From: Nocardia asteroides
GTDB lineage: Bacteria > Actinomycetota > Actinomycetes > Mycobacteriales > Mycobacteriaceae
Direction of reading: 5' to 3'
DNA length: 64,000 bases
NCBI GenBank assembly: GCA_019930625.1
Contig: CP082844.1
Location: forward strand, 992,001-1,056,000
In this document: one piece after another, positions 19,794 through 28,656 of the stretch
Layout: every line of letters starts with the position of its first letter
Numbering within the stretch: position 1 is the first letter of the stretch
Made by a program: the position numbers and the translations under genes
Notes under the pieces: generated by a model
What the model saw: only the letters and a program-made list of their open reading frames with translations
Databases searched by the model: none
Told to the model about the DNA's origin: nothing

Positions 19794-21877
19794 GACCGCG
19801 CCCGCGCCCTCCCCACCCCGCGGCACACCCGGCTGTCCAGGCCCTTCGGGAAGCAATGCAGCCCCCGGACCCTCGACCCGGTAGACTGCGGGACGTCCCT
19901 GGTGGGCCCCGAGCCCACCATGCCTTCGTAGCTCAGGGGATAGAGCACCGCTCTCCTAAAGCGGGTGTCGCAGGTTCGAATCCTGCCGGGGGCACGAAGA
20001 ACATGGGCAACCGTAGTAGCGGTTTCCCATGGCGTGCCGGGTTGCCCCGTACCGCCGCCCCTGTGGGCTGGTGGCGGTACGGGCCCCGTTTCGGGGGTCG
20101 TAGCAGGGGTCAGCGGCGCGGCGGCCATGGCGGCATCTGGGAGTGTTTCTTCGGTCAGGGTGGCGTAGATGGTCACGTGCTTACCGGTGTGGTCGTAAAC
20201 GATCTTGATCCCGAATGCCTCGTACAAGTCACGTTGCAGGACATCGGGGGCCCGGGTGAGATGCAGCGTCAGCCGGGGCAGGTGGTCCAGGAGAGCGGGT
20301 TCGTCGGGGCGTTGCCGGGCGACCTGTTCACGCAGCGTCTCCAGCTCGGCATTCTTGGTCCGGCGTTCCTTTTCGAGTTCTGTGTAGCGGCGTCTCAGCC
20401 GTTCGGCCCAGGCTTGGGACAACTCGTCGTCGCCGGTGATGGGACGCGATTCCAGCTCGGCGAGCACGTTGTCCTGTCGTCGGGTGATGTCGGTGAGGGT
20501 CTTCTCGATCGCGGCGGCCCGCTGTTCGATGTCGTGGCCCTTGCTCGAGGACTGCCCGCGTAGCTGGTGGCGCAGCAGGGTCGCGCGGTCGGGGCCGAAG
20601 ATGCGTTCGTTGAAGAACGTCTCGACGCAGGCGAGGAGCTTGTCTTCGCGCACGTACACCGCGCGGGGGTGGTCGGCGTATTCCTCGGGTTTGCCGACGA
20701 GGTCGAGTTTGGGTTGGCAGGTGTAGTAGCCGTAGCCCTTGCGGGTCTTGCCGAACATCCGTTTGTTGCACTGCTGGTGGTGCACGAACGAGCGCAGTAC
20801 GTAGGTGCGGTGGGTGTCGGGGTGGGTGTTCTTCACGCTCATCCGCGACCCTTGGCGGGTGGTGCGGTTCTTCTGGACCGCGTCCCACACCGCGCGGGTG
20901 ACGAGGGGTTCGTGGGTGGGCTGCGGTGACCATACCCATTTCTCGGGCGGGACGAGCGCGCCGCCTTTCTTGCTGGCGCGCCGGTTCCACACCATGTGCC
21001 CGGTATATTTTGGGTTGATCAGGATTTCGCGGACCGAGGAACCTGACCAGCGGCCCCGGGCGCGTTTGCCGCTGTTGGGTTGCGGGGGCGGGTAGCGGTC
21101 GGGGTCGGCGTTGAGCCGGTCGGCGATCACCTGGTAGGCGAGGTTCTCGTCGTGGCGCAGCTGGAAGATCCGCACCACCGCCGGTGCGCGTTCTGGGTCC
21201 ACGAGGAGCCGGGACTTGGTGCGGCCTTCCTCTCGTTTCGCCGCGACCGGGTGCGGCACTTTCTCGTTGAGGTAGCCGTGGCAGGCTTTGCCGATGTTCC
21301 AGCCTTGAAAGGTGTGTTCGCGGAACCCTTCCCAGGATTGTTCGAGGGTGTGGCGCAAGAACCATTCGGCGACACCTTGTTTCATGCGGCGCACGAGGAT
21401 CTGGGTGGCGCGTTTCTCCGACAGCGAGATCGGGCCCTCGTCGGCGGCGAACAGCGGCACCCCGACTTTCTCCAGCTCGTGTTCGAGCTGGGTGGACTGG
21501 TGGGTCCAGCGGGCGGCGCGTTCGATCTCCTCGACCACGACCGCCTCGAAGCGGCGGTTGGGGTGGCGGGCTTCGGCCATCAGGTCGGCCAAACCGCCGT
21601 CACGCGGGATCGGGATGTCGAATGCCTCGTGCGCGCTGCCCAGACCACGCATCTCGAGATCCTTGCGGGAGGACTCGACGTCGTAGAAGAACGCGACGAT
21701 CACGAACCCGTTAGGCAGCACCTTGCGGCAGTTGTCGAGCTGGCGCGGCAGCGACAACGTGGGGTCCTGCAAATCCCGGGTCGAGGTGCGCAGGAACACC
21801 GCCACCGGGACCGGGGACGACCCACCCATCCCGAGCAGATCAGGGCTGTCGGGTCCGGCGAATGCGGGCAGGCTCAT
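19760..21877 (-). CDS. Large serine recombinase (integrase of the element)
   Basis: A 705-residue recombinase. The catalytic domain holds VAVFLRTSTRDLQDP with the nucleophile Ser at about residue 32, and conserved arginines (EIERAAR). The recombinase domain follows (YQVIADRLNADPDRYP; SSVREILINPKYTGHMVWNR). The zinc-ribbon-like part is weak, with only two cysteines (QQCNKRMFG; YYTCQPK). A coiled coil (EQRAAAIEKTLTDITRRQDN) lies near the end. The start at 21877 overlaps the stop of the 91-residue gene (ATGA). The frame passes antisense through the tRNA-Arg and about 160 bp of chromosome before stopping at 19760. The last 78 codons are therefore supplied by tRNA and flanking DNA, and the native C-terminus after excision would differ. 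Confidence 0.9.
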   Translation of the reverse strand: MSLPAFAGPDSPDLLGMGGSSPVPVAVFLRTSTRDLQDPTLSLPRQLDNCRKVLPNGFVIVAFFYDVESSRKDLEMRGLGSAHEAFDIPIPRDGGLADLMAEARHPNRRFEAVVVEEIERAARWTHQSTQLEHELEKVGVPLFAADEGPISLSEKRATQILVRRMKQGVAEWFLRHTLEQSWEGFREHTFQGWNIGKACHGYLNEKVPHPVAAKREEGRTKSRLLVDPERAPAVVRIFQLRHDENLAYQVIADRLNADPDRYPPPQPNSGKRARGRWSGSSVREILINPKYTGHMVWNRRASKKGGALVPPEKWVWSPQPTHEPLVTRAVWDAVQKNRTTRQGSRMSVKNTHPDTHRTYVLRSFVHHQQCNKRMFGKTRKGYGYYTCQPKLDLVGKPEEYADHPRAVYVREDKLLACVETFFNERIFGPDRATLLRHQLRGQSSSKGHDIEQRAAAIEKTLTDITRRQDNVLAELESRPITGDDELSQAWAERLRRRYTELEKERRTKNAELETLREQVARQRPDEPALLDHLPRLTLHLTRAPDVLQRDLYEAFGIKIVYDHTGKHVTIYATLTEETLPDAAMAAAPLTPATTPETGPVPPPAHRGGGTGQPGTPWETATTVAHVLRAPGRIRTCDTRFRRAVLYPLSYEGMVGSGPTRDVPQSTGSRVRGLHCFPKGLDSRVCRGVGRARARSQCGAGACASS
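19922..19994 (+). tRNA. tRNA-Arg (anticodon CCT)
   Basis: The cloverleaf can be drawn by hand: acceptor arm GCCTTCG with CGGGGGC (two G-U pairs) and discriminator A, D arm GCTC...GAGC, anticodon stem CCGCT/AGCGG with loop CTCCTAA (anticodon CCT), variable loop GTGTC, T arm GCAGG-TTCGAAT-CCTGC. CCA is not encoded. It marks the left boundary of the mobile element: everything beyond it is element-like, and the recombinase frame runs antisense through it. I found no second copy of its 3' end in the window, so the right boundary must lie beyond 64,000 if the tRNA is the attachment site. Confidence 0.93.
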
Positions 21878-22149
21878 GCCGCCTCCTGTTCGTCGGCGGT
21901 GGTGATGGCGTCGAGATCGACCAGCTCGGCTGTGGCTGGGTCGTGGCTGTCGAGCCAGCGCAGCAGCGCCGAGATCGCGCGGGCTTGCCGTTCGGCGACG
22001 CGTTTGGCTTCGGCTCCGGTGACATAGCGGATCTGGAACGACGTGGTCATCTCGCCCACTCGAGCATCGACATGCATCGGCGAATCGGCGCGGGCCCGCC
22101 AGGGGCGCAACGGGATCACCACGGCGTCGTCGGAAAATTCCTCGTCCAT
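21874..22149 (-). CDS. Small protein co-encoded with the recombinase
   Basis: A 91-residue acidic protein with a good ribosome binding site (AGAGGAAATC before the ATG) and a 4-base overlap with the recombinase start. Its centre reads as a helical segment (TGAEAKRVAERQARAISALL) and its end is acidic (ATAELVDLDAITTADEQ). I recognise no family. The translational coupling suggests an accessory role in integration or excision, such as a directionality factor. That is inference from position and size only. Confidence 0.7.
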   Translation of the reverse strand: MDEEFSDDAVVIPLRPWRARADSPMHVDARVGEMTTSFQIRYVTGAEAKRVAERQARAISALLRWLDSHDPATAELVDLDAITTADEQEAA

Positions 22150-22465
22150 GATTTCCTCTCATGTCCTGCCACGTCGGCCCGATAGGTGGCGGAGGTGGCT
22201 GTTTCGTGGGTGGGTCGAACTGCGCGGGAACCGGGCTGGGTCCGTGCAGCGGGGTCCATGAACGCTCCGTAGCGGCCGAGGCGTCAAATGTCTTCTCGTG
22301 CAGCATTTCTGCCGAACCGGTCACCCGCGACCAACCCGGGGTGCCGATCGGCCGGAATACGGCGGCCTGCGCCGTTCTGGCGGGTCGAACGGGCGGGTCT
22401 GCGGTGTGACCGTTGCACGCCGGAACCCGATCCCGATGCGGTGGTTCGGACAGCGGCGTCCAGGG
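22150..22465. other. Intergenic region, 316 bp
   Basis: Lies between the VirB4-like gene and the recombinase operon, all on the minus strand, and should carry the promoter of the recombinase operon. The recombinase frame extends into it upstream but reads as non-protein. No repeat or hairpin of note was seen. Confidence 0.5.
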
Positions 22466-25330
22466 TCACCCCGCCCACCTGCCGTCGGCTGTTGCGGTTG
22501 AGCCGATGTCGACTTCGGTGTCGCGGTCGTCGGCGATGGCGGCCAGGAACTCCGGCGAAGTGGTGATGAGCGCGTTCTCGGTGGGCGAGGCCAAAGACCC
22601 GAACACCGCGCGGTCGGTGCCGCCGACCGCGAGCAGCCCCGAACCGCGAGCCGCGGAGAGCAGGAATTGTTGCTCGCCGTCAGAGAGGTGGAAGGCGGTA
22701 GCGACCTCGTCGATGGCCTGGGGTGCTTGGCGGAGCAAGATCTGAGTGGCGGCGTTGGAGATGATCGCTCGCCCGAGTTCGGTCGAGCAGACATCCGCGC
22801 AGTCCTGGGTAGCGACGGTGAGTCCGGCCCAGTGCTTGCGGAAGCTCTTCGCGGCCCGGAACAGGAACGCCGCCCCGGCGGGCTCGCGCAGCAGCAGCCA
22901 TGCCTCGTCCACGGTGATCATGCGGGGCCGCCGATGACCGGGGTTCGACACTTTCCGCCACGTCGCGTCCAAAACCAGCAGCGTGCCGATGGTTTTCATT
23001 TCATCGGGCAGCTCCCGTAGCGAGAACACGATCATCGCGCCCTCGGGTTCGGTGGTGGTGGGTCCGTCGATCAGCCCGGCATAGGCTCCCTCGCCGGTGT
23101 AGGGGTGCAGCCCGGCAGCCAACTCGACGGCAGCGGGCACGGCGAGCTGGTCGAGCTGGTCTCGCAGGTCGCTCAGGGTGGGCGCGGGCCGGGTCCAGGT
23201 GGCGGGGTCGTCGGTGATCCCGGCGGCGGTGTAAGCAGCGGCGAGAGCAGCGTCCAGCGCCGACCGTTGCGCGGCGGTTTGGTCCCCCAACAGCACCTGG
23301 ATCAGGGTGTGGCAGAACAGTTTGCGCCGAGTGAGCGCATCGGTCGGGGCGCTGCGGCTCCCGTCGGGTCGGGTGTGGATTTCCAGGTCGAACGGGTTGA
23401 GCCGAACTCCGGGTGCACCGAGGCGGATGTTGGTGCCGCCCACGGCCTCGCTCAGGCGCCGGTATTCGTCTTCGGGGTCGATGATGACCTGTTCGACCCC
23501 GCGATACAGCGCTCGCAGGATCTCGGTTTTCACCAGGTAGGACTTGCCTGCACCGGAGCGGCCGAGAACGACGAGGTTGTGGTTGTGGGCCTCGGGACCG
23601 AACCGGTCCACGAACAACAACCCCGACGCGGCGTCGCGGCCATAGAGAACACCCTGGGGCCGGTCGGCCTGGGCGGGTTCGGCGGCGGGGAGCTGGGGTG
23701 AGTCGAAGGGGAACGCCGCGGCGAGGGCAGTGGTATCGAAGGTCCGCTGGACCCGGATCAGGTCCAACCCGAGCGGCAGAGTCGTCACCCACGCCTGAGC
23801 TGCCCGGTAGGACAGGGTGCAGGTGTCCACGAGCAGACTCGCCGCCAACGCGCGAACGGCGGCCAACTCGTCGGCCAGCTCGGATTCCGAGGCGGCATGG
23901 ACGGTGAGATACACCCCGACGCGGAACAGCCTGGCTTCGGCCCGCGCGACGCGCGCGGACAGGTCGGCGGCGTCCTCGACGGCGACGTCGACCTGCGGGT
24001 CGGTCAGACGGCCTCGGCCGAGGTCCTGCCTGCGGGCGGATTCGAGGCGGGCTTGCTGGCGGCGCAGCCGGGTCGCGGCGGTGGCCGGGTCGACCGGCTC
24101 GACGTGCACCGCGACCTCGACTCTGCCCGGGTGAGACAGCAGAGGCGCGAGCCAGCCGGCCGTCACCTCGCGCGGGTAGCCGGTTACCGCGAGGGTCGCA
24201 CTCCAATCCGAGCCGATCTCGAGGTGCCGGGTGCCGATGGTCAGAGATTCCGGGGCGAACCGGTCGAGCCCGTCCCCGGCGAACGGATCCGGTAATCGGG
24301 TATTGGGGTCGGTGCTGACGACCGTGTCGGCGGCGGTGATGTCGGCGGCGGCAGAGACGAGGCTTTCGGGGTCGGTGCAACTGGCCAGCACGGCGGTCGC
24401 GGCGTCGTGGGCGAGGGCGGTCACCGAGATCCCCAGCGGGGACAGCACATCGGCGGCCTCGTTCATCCGGCGCAGCAGCCTGGACTCGGCCGCCCGGCGC
24501 GCACCGCCCGATAGGGTGCGCCGGGCTCGGCGCTGCCCAGGGAGACGGGCACGCAGCCCGCTGGTCGCCACGGCCTCGGTGTGTTCACGCCAGACGAGCA
24601 GCACCTGTCGGTGGACGGGGTCTTCGCGGGCGGCCAGCGCGGTGAGGTGGTCGGCGTGGTCGAGGGCTGCCGCGGCGAGGTCGGCCGACATCTGCGCGGC
24701 GGCCGTTTGCAGGCCGGTGATGTGCTCGGTCAAGTCCAGCCGCGCCGAACGGATCAGGATCTGGACGGGTTGACGCAGGGTGTGCAGCCAGCCCGCGAGC
24801 TGGCCGACCAAGCTGTCCTGTTCGGTCGGGGTCCGCAGCGACAGGTTGAGGGTTCCGGCGACGGCGATGGCGGCGAGGCCGTCGGCGCCGAGGTCGATCA
24901 CCCCGACCTCGCCGCTGCCACTGCTCGCCACCGACTCGGGCAACCGCGCCTGATCTGCCGATAGTTCCGAGGGCACCGGCGACCGAGGACGTCGTCCTGT
25001 GGTGCGCGTCGTGATCCAGTGCGGAGCCCGGGTGGCACCATGTGATCGGATGAGGTGGCGTGGACGCAGGCGGTGATGAACGGCCGCGACGAGCAGCAGG
25101 TCGGCCGACAGGCCCTCGCGGCGTGTCAGGACCGCGACTGCCACGAACACGAACATCAGGGCAGCGGTGACCGCGAATACGGGCAGCGGTAGCAGGGTTC
25201 GCGTTGCAGCCCAGGCCGCGTACAGCAGTGCCGCGGTCGTGGCCAGGACAGCGAGCTGGCGCGCGGTGAACGGCCCCAGCAGCCGATCGGAGCGGTCGAC
25301 GTCGGCGGGGATGCGCACGATGGTATTCAT
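22466..25330 (-). CDS. VirB4-type conjugation ATPase with N-terminal PrgI-like membrane domain
   Basis: A 954-residue fusion. Residues 1-100 are PrgI-like: VRIPADVDRSDRLLGPFTAR, then two membrane segments (ATTAALLYAAWAA; FAVTAALMFVFVAVAVL). The rest is a VirB4/TraE-type ATPase that powers DNA or subunit transfer through the type IV channel. Walker A is LGRSGAGKSYLVK (about 590), the Walker B-like segment is MITVDEAWLLL (about 806), and there is an arginine-rich late motif (ILLRQAPQAIDEV). The PrgI-VirB4 arrangement is usual in Gram-positive conjugative elements. It overlaps the VirB6-like gene by 4 bases and is the last gene of the leftward transfer operon. Confidence 0.93.
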   Translation of the reverse strand: MNTIVRIPADVDRSDRLLGPFTARQLAVLATTAALLYAAWAATRTLLPLPVFAVTAALMFVFVAVAVLTRREGLSADLLLVAAVHHRLRPRHLIRSHGATRAPHWITTRTTGRRPRSPVPSELSADQARLPESVASSGSGEVGVIDLGADGLAAIAVAGTLNLSLRTPTEQDSLVGQLAGWLHTLRQPVQILIRSARLDLTEHITGLQTAAAQMSADLAAAALDHADHLTALAAREDPVHRQVLLVWREHTEAVATSGLRARLPGQRRARRTLSGGARRAAESRLLRRMNEAADVLSPLGISVTALAHDAATAVLASCTDPESLVSAAADITAADTVVSTDPNTRLPDPFAGDGLDRFAPESLTIGTRHLEIGSDWSATLAVTGYPREVTAGWLAPLLSHPGRVEVAVHVEPVDPATAATRLRRQQARLESARRQDLGRGRLTDPQVDVAVEDAADLSARVARAEARLFRVGVYLTVHAASESELADELAAVRALAASLLVDTCTLSYRAAQAWVTTLPLGLDLIRVQRTFDTTALAAAFPFDSPQLPAAEPAQADRPQGVLYGRDAASGLLFVDRFGPEAHNHNLVVLGRSGAGKSYLVKTEILRALYRGVEQVIIDPEDEYRRLSEAVGGTNIRLGAPGVRLNPFDLEIHTRPDGSRSAPTDALTRRKLFCHTLIQVLLGDQTAAQRSALDAALAAAYTAAGITDDPATWTRPAPTLSDLRDQLDQLAVPAAVELAAGLHPYTGEGAYAGLIDGPTTTEPEGAMIVFSLRELPDEMKTIGTLLVLDATWRKVSNPGHRRPRMITVDEAWLLLREPAGAAFLFRAAKSFRKHWAGLTVATQDCADVCSTELGRAIISNAATQILLRQAPQAIDEVATAFHLSDGEQQFLLSAARGSGLLAVGGTDRAVFGSLASPTENALITTSPEFLAAIADDRDTEVDIGSTATADGRWAG

Positions 25331-27201
25331 TTCAGGGTTCCGCCTCTCGGGGCGCGGGGCGCTCGGCGGCGCACGGGCAGATCCGGCATGGGCAGATGCA
25401 GCTGCCGCCCCGCCGGACGCGCCGGGGCCGCTGCGGGTGGTTGTAGCGGGTTCGGCGGCGGTGCAACGGGCTTGACCCGGGCGACCGGGAACGGCAGCGG
25501 GTACTGGCCGCTACGGTTCGGGCGCACACGCGCGTACGGGTCGGGCGGGGTGGGTTCGGTGAAGTCGAAGGCGAGCTGTTGCGGTGTCGCGCGGCGACCG
25601 GGCCGCTGCGGCGGCGGCTCGGGTGGCGGGGGTGTTGGACGGACACGGCGCACCGGGATCGGGAGCGGGTACTGTCCCCCAGCCCCGGCGCGGATGCCCC
25701 GATACGGGTCCGGTGGAGTGAAGTCGAACGCGAGCTGGCGTCCCCTCGCCGACCGGTTCGAGCGCGGTGGTGGGGTGCCGGTCGCTTGGGCCGGTGCCGG
25801 GTTGGGTTGCCGAGGAACGCGGCGCACTCCTTCCAAGGGCAGCATGAGCTGCCCGTCGCGGCTCGAACGCACCCGCGCGTACGGATCGGGCGGTCCACTG
25901 CTGGAGGCGGCGCGGGGTGCTCGTGAGGCACGGACGGGTCGCGCACTCCGCCGTGCGGATGCCGCCGAGGCTGTGGTGCGGGCGCTGCTCGCAGTGGCGC
26001 CTTTGAGCATGCCGAGGGTTTTGTAGGCGATGAATCCGCGCACGATCGAGCCGAGGAAGCTGCGGCCTTGCCCGATCTTGAGCACCGACAGCAGCCACAT
26101 CGGTGTCTTGATCAACACGAACATCAACGCCAAAGCGACAGTGAGGTCGGCGATCTCGTTGGCATCGGGCCCGAACACGTACCAGCCACCGGGACGGAGC
26201 ATGACCCGCAGCACGGTCACCAACGTCAGTGATTGCACCACCTGGACTGCGAGGCAGGCGGCGAAGCTGCGCCACCACCAGCGGGCGACACCGTCGAGGC
26301 CGGGCAGCCCATGACACATCAAAGCCAGGGGTGCGCCCACGATCAGCAAGATCGTGATCGTCACCCGCACGAGGTAGCTGATGATCAGCACGAGCAGCAT
26401 CACCGACAGCGCCAGCTGCAACAGAACGAGGACACCGAGGCTCTGGGTACTGGTGAACGCCAACTCGGCCAGCGCGTCGGCGGCCGAGCCCGAGTCGACA
26501 CCATCTCCAGCGAGAGCACCGGCGAGGGCGTTGGCGAAACCGATTCCGGCGGTGGCGATCATCATGCTCAACCCCCCAGTCGCGAATCCGACGACCAGGC
26601 GGGGTGCGAGTTCGCGGATCGACCATTGGGTTTGGACGGTCTCACGCATCATCAACAGCACCCCGGCAGCCATCACGACCAGCACGTAGAGGGCGAGCAC
26701 GATCTGCCACGACTGGTTCCACAAGACCCCGATCTCGGGAATCTGCCCGGGTTCGGGTGTGGTGAGCAGGGTTTGCGACAACAGTTCCAGCAACGGGTTG
26801 AGCGAGGTCTCCACGATGCGCCGGAAGAACCCGTCGACCGCGTTCTCCACACACCCGTTGATGTTGGTCACCCCGCACTCGGCCGAGCCCGACCCGGATC
26901 CAGGTGCCGGTGCTGGCGCTGTTGTGCCGGGCGCGGTTGTCGTCGGTGGGGCGGTGGTCGAGGGTGGTGTCACCCACCGGCGCGGTGTCGTGGTCGGTGG
27001 ACTGGTGGTCGGCGCGGGTGTCGCCGGTGCCGTGGTCACCGGCGGAACCGGCGTCGGAGTGGCGGGTTGGGCGGCGGCCCCGCCGGAACCGGTGAGCACG
27101 ATCAGGACGGCGGCGAGGACCGCTGCTGCGCTAATGGCAGCGAGGCGCGCGGCCGGTGTGAACCGGGTGGGGGTGGGTGGTGCCTGGGCCGAGGTGCTCA
27201 C
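25327..27201 (-). CDS. VirB6/TrbL-like conjugation channel membrane protein with repeat tail
   Basis: A 624-residue protein starting at GTG 27201, 2 bp after the upstream stop. It has an N-terminal signal/membrane segment (LAAISAAAVLAAVLIVLTGS), a Thr/Pro-rich external stretch, six or seven hydrophobic helices between about residues 160 and 400 (for example IVLALYVLVVMAAGVLLMM), and a cytosolic tail of about 200 residues. This layout fits the VirB6/TrbL family that forms the inner-membrane part of the secretion channel. The tail carries three copies of a DPYxxxR...G-Q-hydrophobic-P repeat and two copies of LAFDFT-P, with Pro/Arg-rich spacers. Neighbours encode VirB4 and a VirB2-like protein. 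Confidence 0.88.
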   Translation of the reverse strand: MSTSAQAPPTPTRFTPAARLAAISAAAVLAAVLIVLTGSGGAAAQPATPTPVPPVTTAPATPAPTTSPPTTTPRRWVTPPSTTAPPTTTAPGTTAPAPAPGSGSGSAECGVTNINGCVENAVDGFFRRIVETSLNPLLELLSQTLLTTPEPGQIPEIGVLWNQSWQIVLALYVLVVMAAGVLLMMRETVQTQWSIRELAPRLVVGFATGGLSMMIATAGIGFANALAGALAGDGVDSGSAADALAELAFTSTQSLGVLVLLQLALSVMLLVLIISYLVRVTITILLIVGAPLALMCHGLPGLDGVARWWWRSFAACLAVQVVQSLTLVTVLRVMLRPGGWYVFGPDANEIADLTVALALMFVLIKTPMWLLSVLKIGQGRSFLGSIVRGFIAYKTLGMLKGATASSARTTASAASARRSARPVRASRAPRAASSSGPPDPYARVRSSRDGQLMLPLEGVRRVPRQPNPAPAQATGTPPPRSNRSARGRQLAFDFTPPDPYRGIRAGAGGQYPLPIPVRRVRPTPPPPEPPPQRPGRRATPQQLAFDFTEPTPPDPYARVRPNRSGQYPLPFPVARVKPVAPPPNPLQPPAAAPARPAGRQLHLPMPDLPVRRRAPRAPRGGTLK

Positions 27202-27203
27202 GG

Positions 27204-27602
27204 TCAGGCTCCGATGATGGACTTGAGCACGGCGACGATGACCGGTGCCAGCATCGCCAGCGCGTAGCCGATGCACGCGGCGCGGAAGGCGGTCTTGGCC
27301 TTCTCGATCTCGCTGGGATCACCGCCCCCGAGCAGATAGCGGGCTCCTGCGATGGTCAGGAACAGTGTCGCCAGCCCGGCCAGGATGCCGACCAGCCAGT
27401 TGCGGGCGTTGTCGATCACCTCGCCCAGCGACGAGGCGATGGCCAGCACCTCGGTGTGCGGTGGCGCCGCCGAGGCGGATCCGGCCGCGACCACCGACAC
27501 CACCACGGCGGCGACCGCGATAGCGAGGCGCCGGGGCCAGCGTCGTGCGCGGCCAGCCGAGTCCTGTACGGCCCCATCGAGAGCGTTCGTGTGCGGGTTC
27601 AT
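27204..27602 (-). CDS. VirB2/TrbC-like small membrane protein (pilin-type)
   Basis: A 132-residue protein with a basic start, a signal-like segment (LAIAVAAVVVSVVAAGSASA) and two further hydrophobic helices (WLVGILAGLATLFLTIAGAR; ACIGYALAMLAPVIVAVLK) split by a charged loop. Size and two-helix topology after the signal match VirB2/TrbC-like subunits of Gram-positive transfer systems. The loop GGGDPSEIEKAKTAFR is common in such proteins. It overlaps the preceding gene by 4 bases and sits 2 bp before the VirB6-like gene. In monoderm bacteria a pilus is not expected, so a channel subunit is the safer description. Confidence 0.85.
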   Translation of the reverse strand: MNPHTNALDGAVQDSAGRARRWPRRLAIAVAAVVVSVVAAGSASAAPPHTEVLAIASSLGEVIDNARNWLVGILAGLATLFLTIAGARYLLGGGDPSEIEKAKTAFRAACIGYALAMLAPVIVAVLKSIIGA

Positions 27603-28522
27603 GCGGCCACCCGCCCGGACTCGATGCGTGCCGGTGCCGGAGCTGACGAGAGCCGTTTCGGCCGGCGGCCTCGCCGCGGTGAGGAGACCCTCGGCGCGAG
27701 CGTGGTCACCGTCGCGGTCTCGACCGGGCCGTTGCGGACCGGGTCGAGGTCGCGGGTGCGGTCGGCCAGCCATACCAGTAGGGCACGTTCGGCACGGGAC
27801 CGCTGCTTGCGCAGTCGGCCCACAGGGACACCGCGCTCGGCGGCCAGACCGGGCAGCAGCCGGTCTTCCCACCGGGACGCGGCGATGAGTTCTGCGGCGT
27901 CGGCGGAGATCACCCCGGCACCCACGGCAGCAGCGAGCACCGTCTCGGGGTGACCCGACTCGGCTCCGAGTACCTGCGCCCGCTGCCCCCATTCGGTGAG
28001 GCCAGCTCCGAGGTCGCCGACCACCGTGAAATTGGTTCGCTGCTCGATTGCTGTTTTACGGTCAGCGCGGAAGGCAGCCCACCGTAGGCGATTCCATACG
28101 TGCGGCTGGTCAACATCGATGCACGGGAGGTGGAGCAGGAACTCAGCCAGCGCTTCGGACTCGGCATCGTGGCGCTCCGGGCTTCCCGGTGCCGTGTGCT
28201 CGCCGGTGATACGGGCCAGCATCGGCACGGCCAGCGCCGCGCTCACGAGCATTGCGGACTCGCAGCGCTGCCGGACCCGTTCGATGAGCCACACCCAGAT
28301 CGCATCGACCTCGGTCATCGGCGTGCCTGGATCCCACAGCCGCTCACGCAACTCTCCCCACGTCCGGATCCGACCGCAACCGGCCTCCGACACCGGGACC
28401 GGACGGGGGATGGTCGGCAGGTAGTGTCCGGCGATCCGGTCGAAACCCCTGTTCACCGCAGCCAGTGGCGAGGGCCGTTTGCCGATCTGTCCCGGAATGG
28501 TTTCGTCATGCGTGTTCGTCAC
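27599..28522 (-). CDS. Sigma-factor-like / HTH protein heading the transfer operon
   Basis: A 307-residue soluble protein. GTG at 28522 is chosen for its AAGGAG six bases upstream. Two parts recall sigma factors: VWNRLRWAAFRADRKTAIEQ, like a region-2 helix, and a C-terminal AAELIAASRWEDRLLPGLAA followed by ERGVPVGRLRKQRSRAERAL, like a region-4 HTH. The similarity is weak, so a promoter-recognition role is inference. It is the first gene of the leftward operon (this gene, VirB2-like, VirB6-like, VirB4-like), directly downstream of the TATCC repeat array. A regulator acting on that array is an attractive possibility. Confidence 0.75.
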   Translation of the reverse strand: MTNTHDETIPGQIGKRPSPLAAVNRGFDRIAGHYLPTIPRPVPVSEAGCGRIRTWGELRERLWDPGTPMTEVDAIWVWLIERVRQRCESAMLVSAALAVPMLARITGEHTAPGSPERHDAESEALAEFLLHLPCIDVDQPHVWNRLRWAAFRADRKTAIEQRTNFTVVGDLGAGLTEWGQRAQVLGAESGHPETVLAAAVGAGVISADAAELIAASRWEDRLLPGLAAERGVPVGRLRKQRSRAERALLVWLADRTRDLDPVRNGPVETATVTTLAPRVSSPRRGRRPKRLSSAPAPARIESGRVAA

Positions 28523-28579
28523 CACGATCTCCTTGTTCGGTCGATAGTTTTCCGACCACATCAGGACACCTCGCGGATC

Positions 28580-28656
28580 TATCCGAAACCTATCCAAACC
28601 CTATCCGCAACATATCCAAACACTATCTGAAACATATCCAAGTCATATCTTGCGCA
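28580..28656 (+). repeat. Left array: seven 11-bp repeats, TATCC family
   Basis: TATCC or TATCT starts at 28580, 28591, 28602, 28613, 28624, 28635 and 28646, exactly 11 bp apart each time. The units read close to TATCCRAAACM, for example TATCCGAAACC, TATCCAAACAC and TATCTGAAACA. One unit per helical turn places all copies on the same DNA face, as in iterons or cooperative binding sites. The first copies lie 58 bp upstream of the sigma-like gene. Confidence 0.9.

Noticed and set aside
19998..20100. Direct repeat of the tRNA 3' end as right attachment site
   Set aside because: I looked for the T-arm/acceptor sequence elsewhere in the window and did not find it. The right end is presumably outside.
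21878..22324. Upstream extension of the serine recombinase to 22324
   Set aside because: The extra 149 residues are low-complexity and overlap the well-supported 91-residue gene. The ATGA junction at 21874-21877 fixes the start.
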